A stretch of DNA of 64,000 nucleotides from Streptomyces sp. SUK 48 (GCF_009650765.1 NZ_CP045740.1:1860001-1924000); one strand, 5' to 3'. Positions 36,277 to 45,519 are shown, counted from the first letter of the stretch. Notes: a model not told the origin generated them from the letters alone. Made by a program: numbers and translations.

Positions 36277-38421
36277 TTACGCCTCCCACAGGGCGGCGGC
36301 CGTACGGTCGTCGGCATACCCCTTGACCCGTACCCGGGCGTCGGCGAGGAACGCGGCGAGGCCGGGCGCGCGGCGGCCGGACCAGCGCCGGGACAGATAG
36401 GCGCTCAGCGCGGGCTCACCGCGCAGCGGCTCCGCGAGGCCCGGGGTGCACATCAGCAGCGCATCACCCGGGCGGGCTAGCGAGACCTGGAAGCGGAAGG
36501 GGTCGGGGGCGGGCGGGGGCGGCGGCGCGGGCAGCGGTTCGTACGGGTCCGGCGGGGCGGGGAGGCCCAGGTCGAGGGTGAGGCGGTCGTCGTCCTCGGC
36601 GGGCTCGGGCGCGGTCGGCGGCGCGGGGGGCTCCCCCTGTGCGGCGCGCGGCTCGATGTCCCGCCAGATGCCGTCCCGCAGCAGGAAGAGGCCGCCACCG
36701 CCGACGCCGAAGAAGACGCGGGTACGGCAGTGCGGGTCGGCGGGCAGCAGCAGGCAGCGCAGGGCGGCCGTGTACTCCTCGGGCCGTGCGCCCCGTTCGG
36801 CGGCGCTCGCGCGGAGCCGGCCGAGGCTGCGGTCGGTGAGCCGGTGCAGGCCCGCCTTCAGGTCGGCGCGGCGGGTGGCGCGGATGTCCTCGGCGAGCCG
36901 CCGGTGGCTGCGGCCCACCGCCCGGCCGATCCAGCGGCACGCCTCGGCCGCCGCGAGGTGGGCCTCGGGGGTGGCCCGGGCGCCGGTGGCCATCGCGACG
37001 AGGACCAGCGCGTGTTCGCCGGTGCCGAAGCGGGCGGTCAGCAGCGCGTCCCTGCGCGGCTCGCCCCGGTAGCGGGCCGAGTCCCCGCGCAGCGAGACCG
37101 ACCGCAGGGTCCACGTCCCGTACCGGGCCCCGTCCAGGACCGTGTCCGCCACCAGCTCCCCCAGCTCTTCGGGCTCGGCCTCGGGGAGGGCGGTGGGCTC
37201 GGGGTCGTAGGTGGGCGGCCCGGACCCCACGAAGTCCAGGGCCGAGGCGGGCTCGGGCACCGAGGGCGGCTCGGGCGCCGGGTGCCGGCCGGACAAACCG
37301 GGCCGGGCCGACTGGACGGGGCGGACTTGGAGGGCGGGGGCGTCGGGGGGCCTCGGGGCGGGGAGGCCGCCGGGGTCGGGGGCGGCGGGCGTTCCCGGTC
37401 CGCCGGACGGGGCGGCGGCGTCGGACGGGACCCGGCCCTCGGCCGAACCCGGAACGTCGCCCCACGGCGGGGCATCGGCCGGTCTCCGGACGCCGGACGA
37501 GGCCGCCCCAGCGGACGGACCCGGAACACCGAGGCCGCCCGAAGCACCGGCCCGGGGCGGGGCATCGGCAGGAGCCTCACCCTCGGACGGCCCCGGAGCA
37601 CCGGACACGGGCTCCGACCCGTCACCCCAGGACGCACCATCCACCGGAGCCCCGGCATCGGACGACCCCCGGACACCGGTCGGAGCCGCACCACCGGACC
37701 CGTCCGCAGCATCGGCCCGCGAGCGGGAAGCCGCCGGGTCTACGGCATCAGACGCTCCCGTGACGCCAGTTGGAGCCGCGCGGTCGGGCGGAACCGGAGC
37801 ATCACGCGGCCCCGAAGCGTCACCCCAGGACAGACCATCCACCGGAGCCCCCGCATCGGACGGCCCCCGGACACCGGACGGAGCCGCACCACCGGACCCG
37901 TCCGCAGCATCGGCCCGGGAGCGGGAAGCCGCCGGGTCTACGGCATCAGACGCTCCCGTGACGCCAGTTGGAGCCGCGCGGTCGGACGGAACCGGAGCAT
38001 CGCGTGGGGCCGGGATGTCGATCCGGGGCGGGGTATCCCGTGGGGCCGCAGCGTCGGTGGTACCCCGAGCAGCATCAGAGGGTTCCCGGGCGCCGGTTGG
38101 CGTCGCGCCGTCGGAAGGACGCGGATCGTCGCCCGAACCCCGGACGTCGGCCCGGGACGGGTTGTCCGCCGGGGTCGTAGCGTCGGGCGTTCCCCGAGTG
38201 CCGGTCGCGGGTCCGTCGTCGGACGGGTCCGGAACCTCCGGTCCGGCCGGAGGGGCGGGCGGGGACGGTCTCTCCCGGACCGTGTCGCGGACCGAGGTGA
38301 AGCGGTCGTCCAGGGAGTCCGGCGCGGTCGTCGGGCCCGTGTCCCCGGTGGCGTCGTCGTACAGCTGACCCCACCAGTCGTCCTCGGGACGGGCGGTGGG
38401 CCTTCCCCCCTGCTGGCTCAT
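36277..38421 (-). CDS. repeat-rich protein with C-terminal degenerate PP2C-like domain
   Basis: This 714-residue protein starts at MSQQGG. Residues about 50-390 are Pro/Ala/Gly/Asp-rich, contain a 66-residue sequence duplicated almost exactly, and should be disordered. The C-terminal ~300 residues resemble a PP2C/Stp1 phosphatase (RSVSLRGDSARYRGEPRRDALLTARFG, LVLVAMATGARATPEAHLAAAEACRWIG, PGDALLMCTPGLAEPL), but the metal-binding RxxNxD and DGxG motifs are not intact, so it may be a pseudophosphatase. It could counter or bind a Ser/Thr kinase such as the PknG-like one 20 kb away; that link is speculative. It is divergent from a TrmB/LuxR regulator. Confidence 0.7.
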   Translation of the reverse strand: MSQQGGRPTARPEDDWWGQLYDDATGDTGPTTAPDSLDDRFTSVRDTVRERPSPPAPPAGPEVPDPSDDGPATGTRGTPDATTPADNPSRADVRGSGDDPRPSDGATPTGAREPSDAARGTTDAAAPRDTPPRIDIPAPRDAPVPSDRAAPTGVTGASDAVDPAASRSRADAADGSGGAAPSGVRGPSDAGAPVDGLSWGDASGPRDAPVPPDRAAPTGVTGASDAVDPAASRSRADAADGSGGAAPTGVRGSSDAGAPVDGASWGDGSEPVSGAPGPSEGEAPADAPPRAGASGGLGVPGPSAGAASSGVRRPADAPPWGDVPGSAEGRVPSDAAAPSGGPGTPAAPDPGGLPAPRPPDAPALQVRPVQSARPGLSGRHPAPEPPSVPEPASALDFVGSGPPTYDPEPTALPEAEPEELGELVADTVLDGARYGTWTLRSVSLRGDSARYRGEPRRDALLTARFGTGEHALVLVAMATGARATPEAHLAAAEACRWIGRAVGRSHRRLAEDIRATRRADLKAGLHRLTDRSLGRLRASAAERGARPEEYTAALRCLLLPADPHCRTRVFFGVGGGGLFLLRDGIWRDIEPRAAQGEPPAPPTAPEPAEDDDRLTLDLGLPAPPDPYEPLPAPPPPPAPDPFRFQVSLARPGDALLMCTPGLAEPLRGEPALSAYLSRRWSGRRAPGLAAFLADARVRVKGYADDRTAAALWEA
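37621..38005. repeat. 198-bp tandem duplication inside the PP2C-like gene
   Basis: Sequence from 37621 (GTCACCCCAGGA) repeats at 37819 with a 198-base period and more than 90% identity over nearly two copies. The period is a multiple of three, so each copy adds 66 residues in frame. It suggests recent duplication and possible length variation between strains. Confidence 0.85.
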
Positions 38422-38801
38422 GCCCTGATTGTCACCACGCGGGCGCGGGGAAAACGGGGCATCGGGAAATTCCGGCCGCGAAAAGGTGAACGGCCGCCGG
38501 ACGGCCCCACCCCCCACGGGGGGACCGTCCGACGGCGTGCTCGGTCCTCGCGGACCGGACCATGTCGGCCACCCGCCGGGTGGCCGGATCGCGGCGCACG
38601 GAAAGCTGCCGCGCCAGGCCCACCCTTCCAGACGCACCTGTGAGACGGCGATGATGGCGGTGGCGGGTTTACGCCGTGGCCGGTTTCCGCCAGCCACGGC
38701 CCTCCGTGACAGCCTGTTCCCGGACGGCCGGTACACGGGACGCCTCGCACTCAGGTGGCTTGTACGTACTCGGGGCGTACTCAGGGGAGGGACGGCGGGC
38801 G
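38422..38801. promoter_or_regulatory. 380-bp divergent gap upstream of TrmB/LuxR gene
   Basis: The gap holds no gene I can support. Close to the regulator start, CGTACTCGGGG and CGTACTCAGGGG follow one another directly (38764-38786), an 11-base-spaced direct repeat that could be a binding site. A C/G-rich stretch around 38500-38530 (CCCCACCCCCCACGGGGGG) may form a hairpin. Confidence 0.35.
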
Positions 38802-39791
38802 ATGCTGACGGCGATAGGTCTGGACGACCGGCACGAGGCGGCGTACCGGGCGCTGGTGGCGGTGGGCGCGGCCGATGTGGCCGATCTGGCGCGGCGGTTG
38901 ACGCTGGGCGTGCAGGACACCGAGCGCGCGTTGCAGGGGCTGGAGCGGCAGGGGCTCGCGGCCCGCTCCTCGGCGCGGCCGGGCCGCTGGGTGGCGGCGC
39001 CGCCCGCGGTGGCGCTGGGCGCGCTGCTCACCCGGCAGCGGCACGAGCTGGAGCGGGCCGAGCTGGCGGCGGCGCTGCTCGCGCGGGAGTACCGGGCGGC
39101 GGCGGCCGAGCCCGCGGTGCACGACCTGGTGGAGGTGGTGACCGGCGCCTCCGCGGTCGCGCAGCGCTTCCTCCAGCTCCAGTTGGGCGCCGCCGAGGAG
39201 GTGTGCGCGCTGGTGACCGGCGACCCGGTGGCGGTGACCGCGCCGGAGAACGAGGCGGAGGAGCAGGCGGCCGCGCGCGGGGTGCGCTACCGCGTGGTGG
39301 TGGAGCGGTCGGTGCTCGATCTGCCGCAGGCGCTCGGCGGGTTGACGGAGGCGCTCGGCCGGGGTGAGCGGGTGCGGATGGCGGACCGGGTGCCGACCAA
39401 GCTGGTGGTGGCCGACCGCTCGCTCGCGATGGTGCCGCTGACCTCGCACAGCGCGGAGCCGGCCGCGCTCGTGGTGCACGCCGGCGGTCTGCTGGAGCTG
39501 CTGGCCGGGCTGTTCGAGTCGGTGTGGCGGGAGGCGCTGCCGCTGCGGCTGAACACGGAGGGCGCGGCGGAGGAGGTGCCGGACGGCCCGGACGCCACCG
39601 ATCTGGAGGTGCTGTCGCTGCTGCTGGCCGGGCTGACCGACGCGAGCGTGGCCAAGCAGCTGGATCTGGGCCTGCGCACCGTGCAGCGCCGGGTGAAGCG
39701 GCTGATGGAGCTGGCCGGGGTGAGCACCCGGCTCCAGCTGGGCTGGCACGCCCATGAGCGCGGCTGGGTCACCCGCGGCCGGCCTGACTGA
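38802..39791 (+). CDS. TrmB-like/LuxR-family transcriptional regulator
   Basis: This 329-residue regulator combines an N-terminal TrmB-type winged helix (about 10-65: AYRALVAVGAADVADLARRLTLGVQDTERALQGLERQGLA), a middle region with a phospholipase-D-like/TrmB effector fold (VAQRFLQLQLGAAEEVCAL..., RVPTKLVVADRSLAMVPL), and a C-terminal LuxR helix-turn-helix (LEVLSLLLAGLTDASVAKQLDLGLRTVQRRVKRLMELAG). The start ATG has GGGGAGGG upstream. This architecture is common in Streptomyces secondary-metabolism control. Its 3' end overlaps the convergent SGNH hydrolase gene by 23 bases. Confidence 0.85.
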   Translation: MLTAIGLDDRHEAAYRALVAVGAADVADLARRLTLGVQDTERALQGLERQGLAARSSARPGRWVAAPPAVALGALLTRQRHELERAELAAALLAREYRAAAAEPAVHDLVEVVTGASAVAQRFLQLQLGAAEEVCALVTGDPVAVTAPENEAEEQAAARGVRYRVVVERSVLDLPQALGGLTEALGRGERVRMADRVPTKLVVADRSLAMVPLTSHSAEPAALVVHAGGLLELLAGLFESVWREALPLRLNTEGAAEEVPDGPDATDLEVLSLLLAGLTDASVAKQLDLGLRTVQRRVKRLMELAGVSTRLQLGWHAHERGWVTRGRPD

Positions 39792-40992
39792 GCCCGCCGA
39801 GTGCCCGCCGTACCGTCTCCGCGACCGCGGCCATCCCCGCGTCGGTGAAGTGCAGATGGTCGCCCGGGTCGTACGCCGGGCGGATCCGGGTCGGCTCGGC
39901 CCGGTCGCGGACGGCCGCGTCGGCGTCGGCGACCGCGTCGAAGGCGCCGCCGGTGCGGATGAAGGCGTTGACCCGCTGCCGTACGTCCTCGCGGCCGTCC
40001 GTGTAGGCGGCGTAGCCGCGGAACGGGGTGAGGGTGACGCCGACGACCCGGATGCCCCGGGCGTGGGCGCGGGAGACGAGGGTGCGGTAGGCGTCGGCGT
40101 AGGCGGCGGGGTCGTTCGCCGGGGGCAGGCCCTTGATGTCGTTGATGCCCTCGAGGACGACGAGGATCCGCGCCCCGGCCCGGTCGAGTGCGTCGGCGTC
40201 GAGCCGGGAGAGGGCGCTCGGCCCGGTGCCGTCGCGCAGCAGCCGGTTGCCGCTGATCCCGGCGTTCAGGACACCGAGTCCGCGGTCGCGCAGCCGGGCA
40301 GCGAGCCGGTCGGGCCAGCGGCGGTCGGTGTCGGGGGTGGAGCCGGTGCCGTCGGTGAGGGAGTCGCCGAAGGCCACCACGCTGCCGCCGGCGCGGCCGA
40401 GGACGTCGACGCCGGTCACGTAGTACCAGGACTTGATGATCTTCTTGTACGACGACCCGCTCGTGTCGTCGGCATGGCCCGCGCCCTCGGGGGCCAGGTA
40501 GCTGGTCTGGAGGGCGCTGGCGTGATAGGTGGCGCGGCCGTCGTCCTCGGGCGTGTACACGGTGACCAGGAGGTCGGCGGCGTCCGGCACGGTCAGCGGC
40601 ACCCGGTCGCTGACGGCGTCCCGCCCCGCCGGGACGGTCGTCGTGGACGCGCCCCGGAAGGTGACGGCGTGCAGGGTACCCGGTGCGGCGTCCGGCCCCT
40701 GGCCCCGGCGCAGCGCCACGGTGACCGCCCCGAGCCGCAGCGGCCCGGTGCCGAGCCGGTTGCTGACCCGGACCCGTACGGCGGTGCCGCCGACGCTGAG
40801 CCGGACGACATTGCGGATGGCCGCGCCGGGCCGCCCGGCGGTGGTCCCGGAGGGCGCCATCTCCCAACTGCCGCTCCAGCGCGCGGCGGTGTGGACGGCC
40901 CCGGGTGCGGCGGCGACGCCGACGGAGGCCCGGGTGCCCGGCAGGGCCAGCGCCAGCAGCAGGACCGTGAGGACCCGTTTCACCTTGCCCAT
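39769..40992 (-). CDS. secreted SGNH/GDSL-type esterase or lipase
   Basis: This extracellular hydrolase of 407 residues has a signal peptide (VKRVLTVLLLALALPGTRAS) with cleavage near 30. An N-terminal beta domain (about 35-200) precedes the SGNH catalytic domain: block I VAFGDSLTDG with the nucleophilic Ser, block II LNAGISGNRLL (Gly, Asn), block III VLEGINDI, and block V DHLHFTDAG giving the Asp-His pair. It probably cleaves esters such as lipids or acetylated polysaccharides. The ATG at 40992 gives a standard signal peptide. The family is common in Streptomyces secretomes. Confidence 0.9.
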   Translation of the reverse strand: MGKVKRVLTVLLLALALPGTRASVGVAAAPGAVHTAARWSGSWEMAPSGTTAGRPGAAIRNVVRLSVGGTAVRVRVSNRLGTGPLRLGAVTVALRRGQGPDAAPGTLHAVTFRGASTTTVPAGRDAVSDRVPLTVPDAADLLVTVYTPEDDGRATYHASALQTSYLAPEGAGHADDTSGSSYKKIIKSWYYVTGVDVLGRAGGSVVAFGDSLTDGTGSTPDTDRRWPDRLAARLRDRGLGVLNAGISGNRLLRDGTGPSALSRLDADALDRAGARILVVLEGINDIKGLPPANDPAAYADAYRTLVSRAHARGIRVVGVTLTPFRGYAAYTDGREDVRQRVNAFIRTGGAFDAVADADAAVRDRAEPTRIRPAYDPGDHLHFTDAGMAAVAETVRRALGGLSQAGRG

Positions 40993-41189
40993 GTGCGCCC
41001 GCCCTTCCCCGTGCTCCGCCGGAGGCGACCGTGCCACAGCGGCGGCCCGCACCGCCGCAAGTCGGCCGCGATTCCACCCGGTCGGCCCAATGGGCGCGGG
41101 CTTGGGACACCTCGAGGCGCCGGTGCAGGGCGCGGGGCCCGGGACATCCAGCCGATGCGCGGGGCGGCCGGGGGTGCTTGGCTGGCGTC

Positions 41190-41567
41190 ATGACCGGATT
41201 CAGCGCGGCGGAACTGTCGTATCTGCGCTCCCAGCGCCTCGGCCGGATGGCCACCGTCGACCCCCGGGGCCAGCCGCAGGCGAACCCCGTCGGCTACCGC
41301 CTCCAGGACGACGGCACCATCCTGATCGGCGGTTACGCGATGGGCAGCACCAAGAAGTGGCGCAATCTGCGGGAGAACCCGAGGATCGCGCTCGTCGTGG
41401 ACGACATCGTGAGCGTCGAGCCCTGGCGGGTGCGCGGTGTCGACATCCGGGGCGAGGCCGAACTCCTCGTCGGCTCACACGCGTTGGGGCCGCAGCTCAG
41501 CGAGGAGGTGATCCGGATCCATCCGCGGCGGGTGCTCAGCTGGGGACTTGAGGAGTCCGCGCCGTGA
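41190..41567 (+). CDS. PPOX-class F420-dependent oxidoreductase-like protein
   Basis: This is a small 125-residue split-barrel flavin/F420-binding protein. Its opening FSAAELSYLRSQRLGRMATVDPRGQPQANPVGYRL and the segment STKKWRNLRENPRIALVVDD are typical of PPOX-class enzymes that bind cofactor F420 or FMN and reduce small molecules. No ribosome site is seen before the ATG, so translation may be leaderless or the start slightly off. The 3' end overlaps the convergent alpha/beta hydrolase gene by 32 bases. Confidence 0.85.
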   Translation: MTGFSAAELSYLRSQRLGRMATVDPRGQPQANPVGYRLQDDGTILIGGYAMGSTKKWRNLRENPRIALVVDDIVSVEPWRVRGVDIRGEAELLVGSHALGPQLSEEVIRIHPRRVLSWGLEESAP

Positions 41568-42525
41568 CGTGACCCCGTTCGGTGTCGGCCATGAAGTCGA
41601 GCATCGCCCGGTCGGTCGCCGCGGCGTGGTCGATCTGGGGGCCGTGACCGGTGTCCGCGATGATCTCGGCGCGGGCGCCGGGGACCAGCCGGGGGACGCG
41701 CTCGACCTGCCGGTCGGGGTGCACGAGCAGGCTGCGCCGGCCGAGCAGCAGATACAACGGGGTGCGGACGGTGGCCAGTTCGGTGTCGGTCAGCGGCTTC
41801 GGCGCGGGCCTGCGGATGCGGTAGGCGCGCACGCCGGTCCGGATCATCGTGCGCAGCTCGGGCACGACCAGTACCGGCTGCTCCAGCCAGGACGCGAGGC
41901 GGGGGCGCAGCGCCTTGGGGGCGAAGGTGGCGAAGAGGCTGACGAAGATCCAGGCGAAGAAGCGCAGCCCGACCTTCTCCAGGCCGCCCGGATCGAGCAG
42001 CGTGACCGAGGCGAGCCGGTCGGGCGCGCGGTGCGCCTGGTTGAGGGCGAGCCAGCCGCCGTAGGAGGTGCCGACCAGGTGCACCCGGTCGAGGCCGAGG
42101 CCCGCGAGGGTCTCGTCCAGCCACCGCGCGGCCCGCTCGGGCTCGTGGATCGGGGCGCGCTGCACGCTGCGGCCGGGGTCGCCGGGGGTGTCGAGGGCGT
42201 AGACGGTCCGCTCGGCGCTGAGGTCGCCGGTGTTCGGGTACCACATCGCCGAGCAGCTGCCGGCGCCGTGCACGAGGACGACGGGTATGCGGCCGGGGGC
42301 GTCCGGGCCGGCGACGCCACGGGGAGCGCCGTCGGGGGCGGCCGGGGGGTCGTACCGGTAGACGTGCGTGGTGCCGGAGGACGTCTCCACATCCCCCTCC
42401 CAGGACGCGGGCGCGCCCAGCGCGTAGAGCGCGTCGCAGGCGGCGAAGTAGCGCTCGCGCCAGGCGTCGCTGACGTAGCGGCCGACGTCGGCCGGGGGAC
42501 GGGGGGTGCTTGCGGGCTTGGACAC
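41536..42525 (-). CDS. alpha/beta-fold hydrolase under TetR control
   Basis: This is a 329-residue serine hydrolase. HG motif VVLVHGAGSCSAMW marks the oxyanion hole, GTSYGGWLA holds the nucleophile Ser, and DTGHGPQID supplies the catalytic His; a cap domain sits between. The GTG at 42525 has GGAGG at five bases upstream; the frame extends further only over the operator. It is divergent from a TetR regulator that shares a clear operator with it, so it is probably induced by the regulator's ligand. An esterase or epoxide-hydrolase-like role is possible; the substrate is unknown. Confidence 0.87.
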   Translation of the reverse strand: MSKPASTPRPPADVGRYVSDAWRERYFAACDALYALGAPASWEGDVETSSGTTHVYRYDPPAAPDGAPRGVAGPDAPGRIPVVLVHGAGSCSAMWYPNTGDLSAERTVYALDTPGDPGRSVQRAPIHEPERAARWLDETLAGLGLDRVHLVGTSYGGWLALNQAHRAPDRLASVTLLDPGGLEKVGLRFFAWIFVSLFATFAPKALRPRLASWLEQPVLVVPELRTMIRTGVRAYRIRRPAPKPLTDTELATVRTPLYLLLGRRSLLVHPDRQVERVPRLVPGARAEIIADTGHGPQIDHAAATDRAMLDFMADTERGHVTARTPQVPS

Positions 42526-42549
42526 GGCCACCTCCGGGGCAGTCGATTT

Positions 42550-42591
42550 TCGTGATACGAACGTACCATATTGATGGTACGGCTGTACCAT
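42550..42591. promoter_or_regulatory. TetR operator with two overlapping inverted repeats
   Basis: Three arms, GTACCAT (42563-42569), ATGGTAC (42574-42580) and GTACCAT (42585-42591), with four-base spacers ATTG and GGCT, form two perfect 7-4-7 inverted repeats sharing the middle arm. This suits cooperative binding of two TetR dimers over both promoters. TCGTGATACGA at 42550-42560 recurs upstream of the tautomerase gene at 59834. Confidence 0.8.
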
Positions 42592-42630
42592 CAAGACGAC
42601 CGGAGTGCGGAAGCTGAGGAGGGGCCGACG

Positions 42631-43248
42631 ATGCCCAGGCGCGTGGACCACGGCGAGCGGCGGGCCGAGATCGCGGAGGCGCTGGTGCGGGCCGCGGGGC
42701 GGCTCGGGCTGCACGCGGTGGGGATGCGCGACGTGGCCGCGGAGGCGGGTGTGTCACTGCGGCTGGTGCAGTACTACTTCGAATCCAAGGAGAAGCTGCT
42801 GCTCTTCGGGCTGCGGCATCTGGCGGCCAGGTTCGGGGAGCGGGTGACCGCGCGGATCGCCGCGGCGGGGTCCGACCCCGGGCCCCGGTCGGTGATCGAG
42901 GCGCTGCTGGCGGCCGCGCTGCCGGTGGACGCGGAGAGCCGTACGTTCCACCACCTGTACACCTCGTACGCCGTCCTCTCGGTGACGGACGAGGCGCTCG
43001 CCGCGCAGCCCTTCATCAAGGACCCCGACGCGGCGGAGGCGACGGTCGCCGCGCTGCTCCGACGCGCCGCCGACGCGGGCGAGTTGCTCCCGGGCACGGA
43101 CCCCGGCCCGGCCGCGGCCGGTCTGCTGGCCCTGTCCGCCGGCCTCGGCACGAGCGTCCTGGTCGGCCAGCGCACCGCGGAATCGGCCACGGAGGTACTG
43201 GCCTACCATCTGGACCGCGTCTTCCGGCCGGCCGACGGGACCGGCTGA
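42631..43248 (+). CDS. TetR/AcrR family transcriptional regulator
   Basis: This 205-residue repressor has an N-terminal TetR helix-turn-helix (about 8-55: RRAEIAEALVRAAGRLGLHAVGMRDVAAEAGVSLRLVQYYFESKEKLLLFGLRHL) and a helical ligand-binding domain. The ATG at 42631 has GAGGAGGGG upstream, which rules against the longer frame from 42571 that runs through the operator. It is divergent from the alpha/beta hydrolase; the intervening inverted repeats should let it control itself and the hydrolase. Confidence 0.93.
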   Translation: MPRRVDHGERRAEIAEALVRAAGRLGLHAVGMRDVAAEAGVSLRLVQYYFESKEKLLLFGLRHLAARFGERVTARIAAAGSDPGPRSVIEALLAAALPVDAESRTFHHLYTSYAVLSVTDEALAAQPFIKDPDAAEATVAALLRRAADAGELLPGTDPGPAAAGLLALSAGLGTSVLVGQRTAESATEVLAYHLDRVFRPADGTG

Positions 43249-43277
43249 CCGGCAAGTCCCACTGAAGTTCCTGGAGT

Positions 43278-43475
43278 TCAGGCCCCGAAGAACAGCGCGA
43301 GCCCGGCGGCCAGCGCGAAGATCAGCACCGCGGCGAGGGCGACGGCCACCGGCTCGGCGCCGCCGCCGGGCCTGGACGCGGCACAGATCCCGGAGACCTT
43401 TCCGGCACCCCAGGTCATCCAGAGGGGCGCCGACAGGAACACGCCGAAGAAGAGCACCACCACGAGGTCGTCCAT
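43278..43475 (-). CDS. small two-helix membrane protein
   Basis: This 65-residue protein has two hydrophobic helices: about 3-20 (DLVVVLFFGVFLSAPLW) and 42-63 (AVALAAVLIFALAAGLALFF), joined by a short Gly/Pro loop. The ATG at 43475 has AAGGGG upstream. Codon third positions are G/C as in neighbouring genes, supporting a real gene. No family is recognised. It is convergent with the TetR gene and 51 bases upstream of nothing obvious to explain it. Confidence 0.6.
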   Translation of the reverse strand: MDDLVVVLFFGVFLSAPLWMTWGAGKVSGICAASRPGGGAEPVAVALAAVLIFALAAGLALFFGA

Positions 43476-43526
43476 GCCCAAGCCCCTTTGACCGCACCGG
43501 CGAACCGCGACCCGGCCAGCGTACGG

Positions 43527-44003
43527 CTACCCCCTGAGCGCGCCCTCCAGGGTCAGCAGGCGGATCTTGCGGTCGAGGCCGCCCGCGTAGCCGGTCAGGG
43601 AGCCGTCGGCGCCGATGACACGGTGACAAGGGCGCACGATCAGCAGGGGGTTGGCGCCGAGGGCGCCGCCGACCGCGCGGACGGCGGCGCGCGGGGCGCC
43701 GATGCGGGCCGCCAGTTCGCCGTAGGTGAGCGTGCTGCCGTACGGCACCTCGCCGAGGGCGTCCCAGACCCGCCGGCGGAACTCGGTGCCGGGAGACCGC
43801 AACGGGAGCCGGAACGCGCGGAGTTCACCGGCGAAGTAGGCGTCGAGCTGCTCGCGCGCCTCGGCGAACGGCTCCGGGTCCTCCCGCAGCCCCGCCGGGA
43901 CGTCCCGCGCGCAGTGCAGCGAGGTGAGCGTGCCGTCCGGGTCGGCGGTGAGCAGCAGCCGGCCGAGGGGGGTGTCGAGATGGGTGAAGCTTCCGGCGGT
44001 CAT
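43527..44003 (-). CDS. ogt: methylated-DNA-[protein]-cysteine S-methyltransferase
   Basis: This 158-residue suicide repair protein moves methyl groups from O6-methylguanine to its own Cys126 in the active-site motif RPCHRVI. The DNA-binding winged helix is visible upstream ([28 protein letters not shown]) with the Arg finger in [13 protein letters not shown]. The length equals E. coli Ogt. Its ATG overlaps the stop of the Ada-AlkA gene in ATGA, so the two alkylation-repair proteins are made together. Confidence 0.94.
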   Translation of the reverse strand: MTAGSFTHLDTPLGRLLLTADPDGTLTSLHCARDVPAGLREDPEPFAEAREQLDAYFAGELRAFRLPLRSPGTEFRRRVWDALGEVPYGSTLTYGELAARIGAPRAAVRAVGGALGANPLLIVRPCHRVIGADGSLTGYAGGLDRKIRLLTLEGALRG

Positions 44004-45397
44004 CGGATCAACTCTCCTGCCACGTCCAGGTGTTGTACGGCATACGTCCGCCAGGGACGCCAGGCGTCGGGCGCCCGCACGCCGGGCGGGGTCACATCGG
44101 GGTCGCCGAGCGCGCGGACCCGGATCAGCGCGGCGGTGGCCGGGTCCATCCCCGGCATCGCGAGCAACTCCCGCTGGGCGTCGGCCCGGTCGGCGCCGGG
44201 ATCGAGGCGGAGGGTGCCGTCGGCGAGGGCGGCGGCGAGCGCGGCGAGCGGTGCGGGCACTGCCTCCGCCCGGGCGAGCGCCGCCGCCTCCGGGAAGAGG
44301 TGGGTGAGGGCGCCGTCCGGGGCGTCGAGACGCTTGCCGTACGCCTCGACCAGGCGTCCGCACCCGGCCGGGCCCAGCAGCGCGCGGGCCGCCGCCTCCA
44401 GGGGGTCGACGGCGCCGGGGACGCGCAGCCCGGGGCGGGCCGCGACCAGGGGGGCGAGCCGGGGATCGGCGCTCAGGCGCTCGTCGACGGCGTACGGGTC
44501 GGCGTCCAGGTCGAACAGCCGGCGCAGCCGCTGCACGGCGGTGGTGAGGTCGCGCGGGTCGGTGAGGCGCAGCCCCGCGTCCAGCCAGCCGCCCGGACGG
44601 GTGCCGGTGCCCGGGCGCGGCGCCCGGGTGCGTTCGGCGACGGCGGCGATCCCGGTGCCGTACGGCAGCCGCAGGGTGCGCCGGTAGGTGCGCGCGCCGG
44701 GCCGCCCGGTGACCTCCTCGACCCCCGGCACGGCCTCCCGCGCGAGCTGGTCGAGGACGGCGGCCGCCTGGTAGGGGCCCCGGTGGGCGAGCCGCAGCGG
44801 GATGCCGGTGCCGTCGGCGGCGGCCGGGCGGGCACCACCGCGCGGGGCGGCGGTGCGCACCTCGGTCGGGGTGGCCGCGTACACCTCGCGGACGGTGTCG
44901 TTGAACTGCCGCACACTGGCGAACCCGGCCGCGAACGCGATCTCGGTGACCGGCAGCCCGGTGGTCTGGAGCAGGACCCGCGCGGTGTGCGCCCGCTGCG
45001 CGCGGGCCAGGGCCACCGGTCCCGCGCCCAGCTCGGTGGTGAGCTGCCGCTGCACCTGCCGGGCGCTGTAGCCGAGCCGGGTGGCGAGCCCGGCGACGCC
45101 CTCGCGGTCCACCACGCCGTCGGCGATCAGCCGCATGGCCCGGCCGACGACGTCCGCGCGCGCGTTCCACTCCGCCGAGCCGGGCACCGCGTCCGGGCGG
45201 CAGCGCCGGCAGGCCCGGAACCCGGAGCGCTGGGCGGCGGCGGCCGTCGGATAGAACCGCACATTGCGCCGTTTGGGGGTCACCGCGGGGCAGCTAGGCC
45301 GGCAGTAGATCCCAGTCGTCTCGACGGCGAAGAAGAACGCCCCGTCGAATCGTCCGTCCCGGCTGCGCACCGCCTCGTACCTGCTGTCCTCGTCCAT
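44000..45397 (-). CDS. Ada-AlkA fusion: methyl-sensing activator with DNA glycosylase domain
   Basis: This 465-residue protein joins three parts. An N-terminal Ada zinc domain has Cys32, Cys36, Cys63 and Cys66 (YCRPSC...CRRC), Cys32 being the phosphotriester methyl acceptor. An AraC-type helix-turn-helix follows (about 85-175). The C-terminal half is AlkA: an AlkA_N domain and an HhH-GPD fold. In the last part the hairpin reads [24 protein letters not shown], and the sequence then jumps to [23 protein letters not shown]; the usual FPxxD segment with the catalytic Asp appears to be missing. The start ATG 45397 fits the family; the frame extends to 45451. It is operonic with ogt. Confidence 0.88.
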   Translation of the reverse strand: MDEDSRYEAVRSRDGRFDGAFFFAVETTGIYCRPSCPAVTPKRRNVRFYPTAAAAQRSGFRACRRCRPDAVPGSAEWNARADVVGRAMRLIADGVVDREGVAGLATRLGYSARQVQRQLTTELGAGPVALARAQRAHTARVLLQTTGLPVTEIAFAAGFASVRQFNDTVREVYAATPTEVRTAAPRGGARPAAADGTGIPLRLAHRGPYQAAAVLDQLAREAVPGVEEVTGRPGARTYRRTLRLPYGTGIAAVAERTRAPRPGTGTRPGGWLDAGLRLTDPRDLTTAVQRLRRLFDLDADPYAVDERLSADPRLAPLVAARPGLRVPGAVDPLEAAARALLGPAGCGRLVEAYGKRLDAPDGALTHLFPEAAALARAEAVPAPLAALAAALADGTLRLDPGADRADAQRELLAMPGMDPATAALIRVRALGDPDVTPPGVRAPDAWRPWRTYAVQHLDVAGELIR

Positions 45398-45519
45398 CAC
45401 ACGGTCCAGTGTGGCCCGCCGCGCGGACACCGGCTGGCGGAAAACGGACATGGAGTCGGGTCCGGTAGGATGGCCGGGTTCGTGTCCGATCAGGAGTGGG
45501 AAAGCGGGAGGTGAGGTCG

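Noticed and set aside
36277..38736. Longer start at 38736 for the PP2C-like gene
   Set aside because: The extra 105 residues overlap the divergent promoter region, lack a ribosome site and are Arg/Pro-rich shadow sequence; MSQQGG at 38421 is the natural start.
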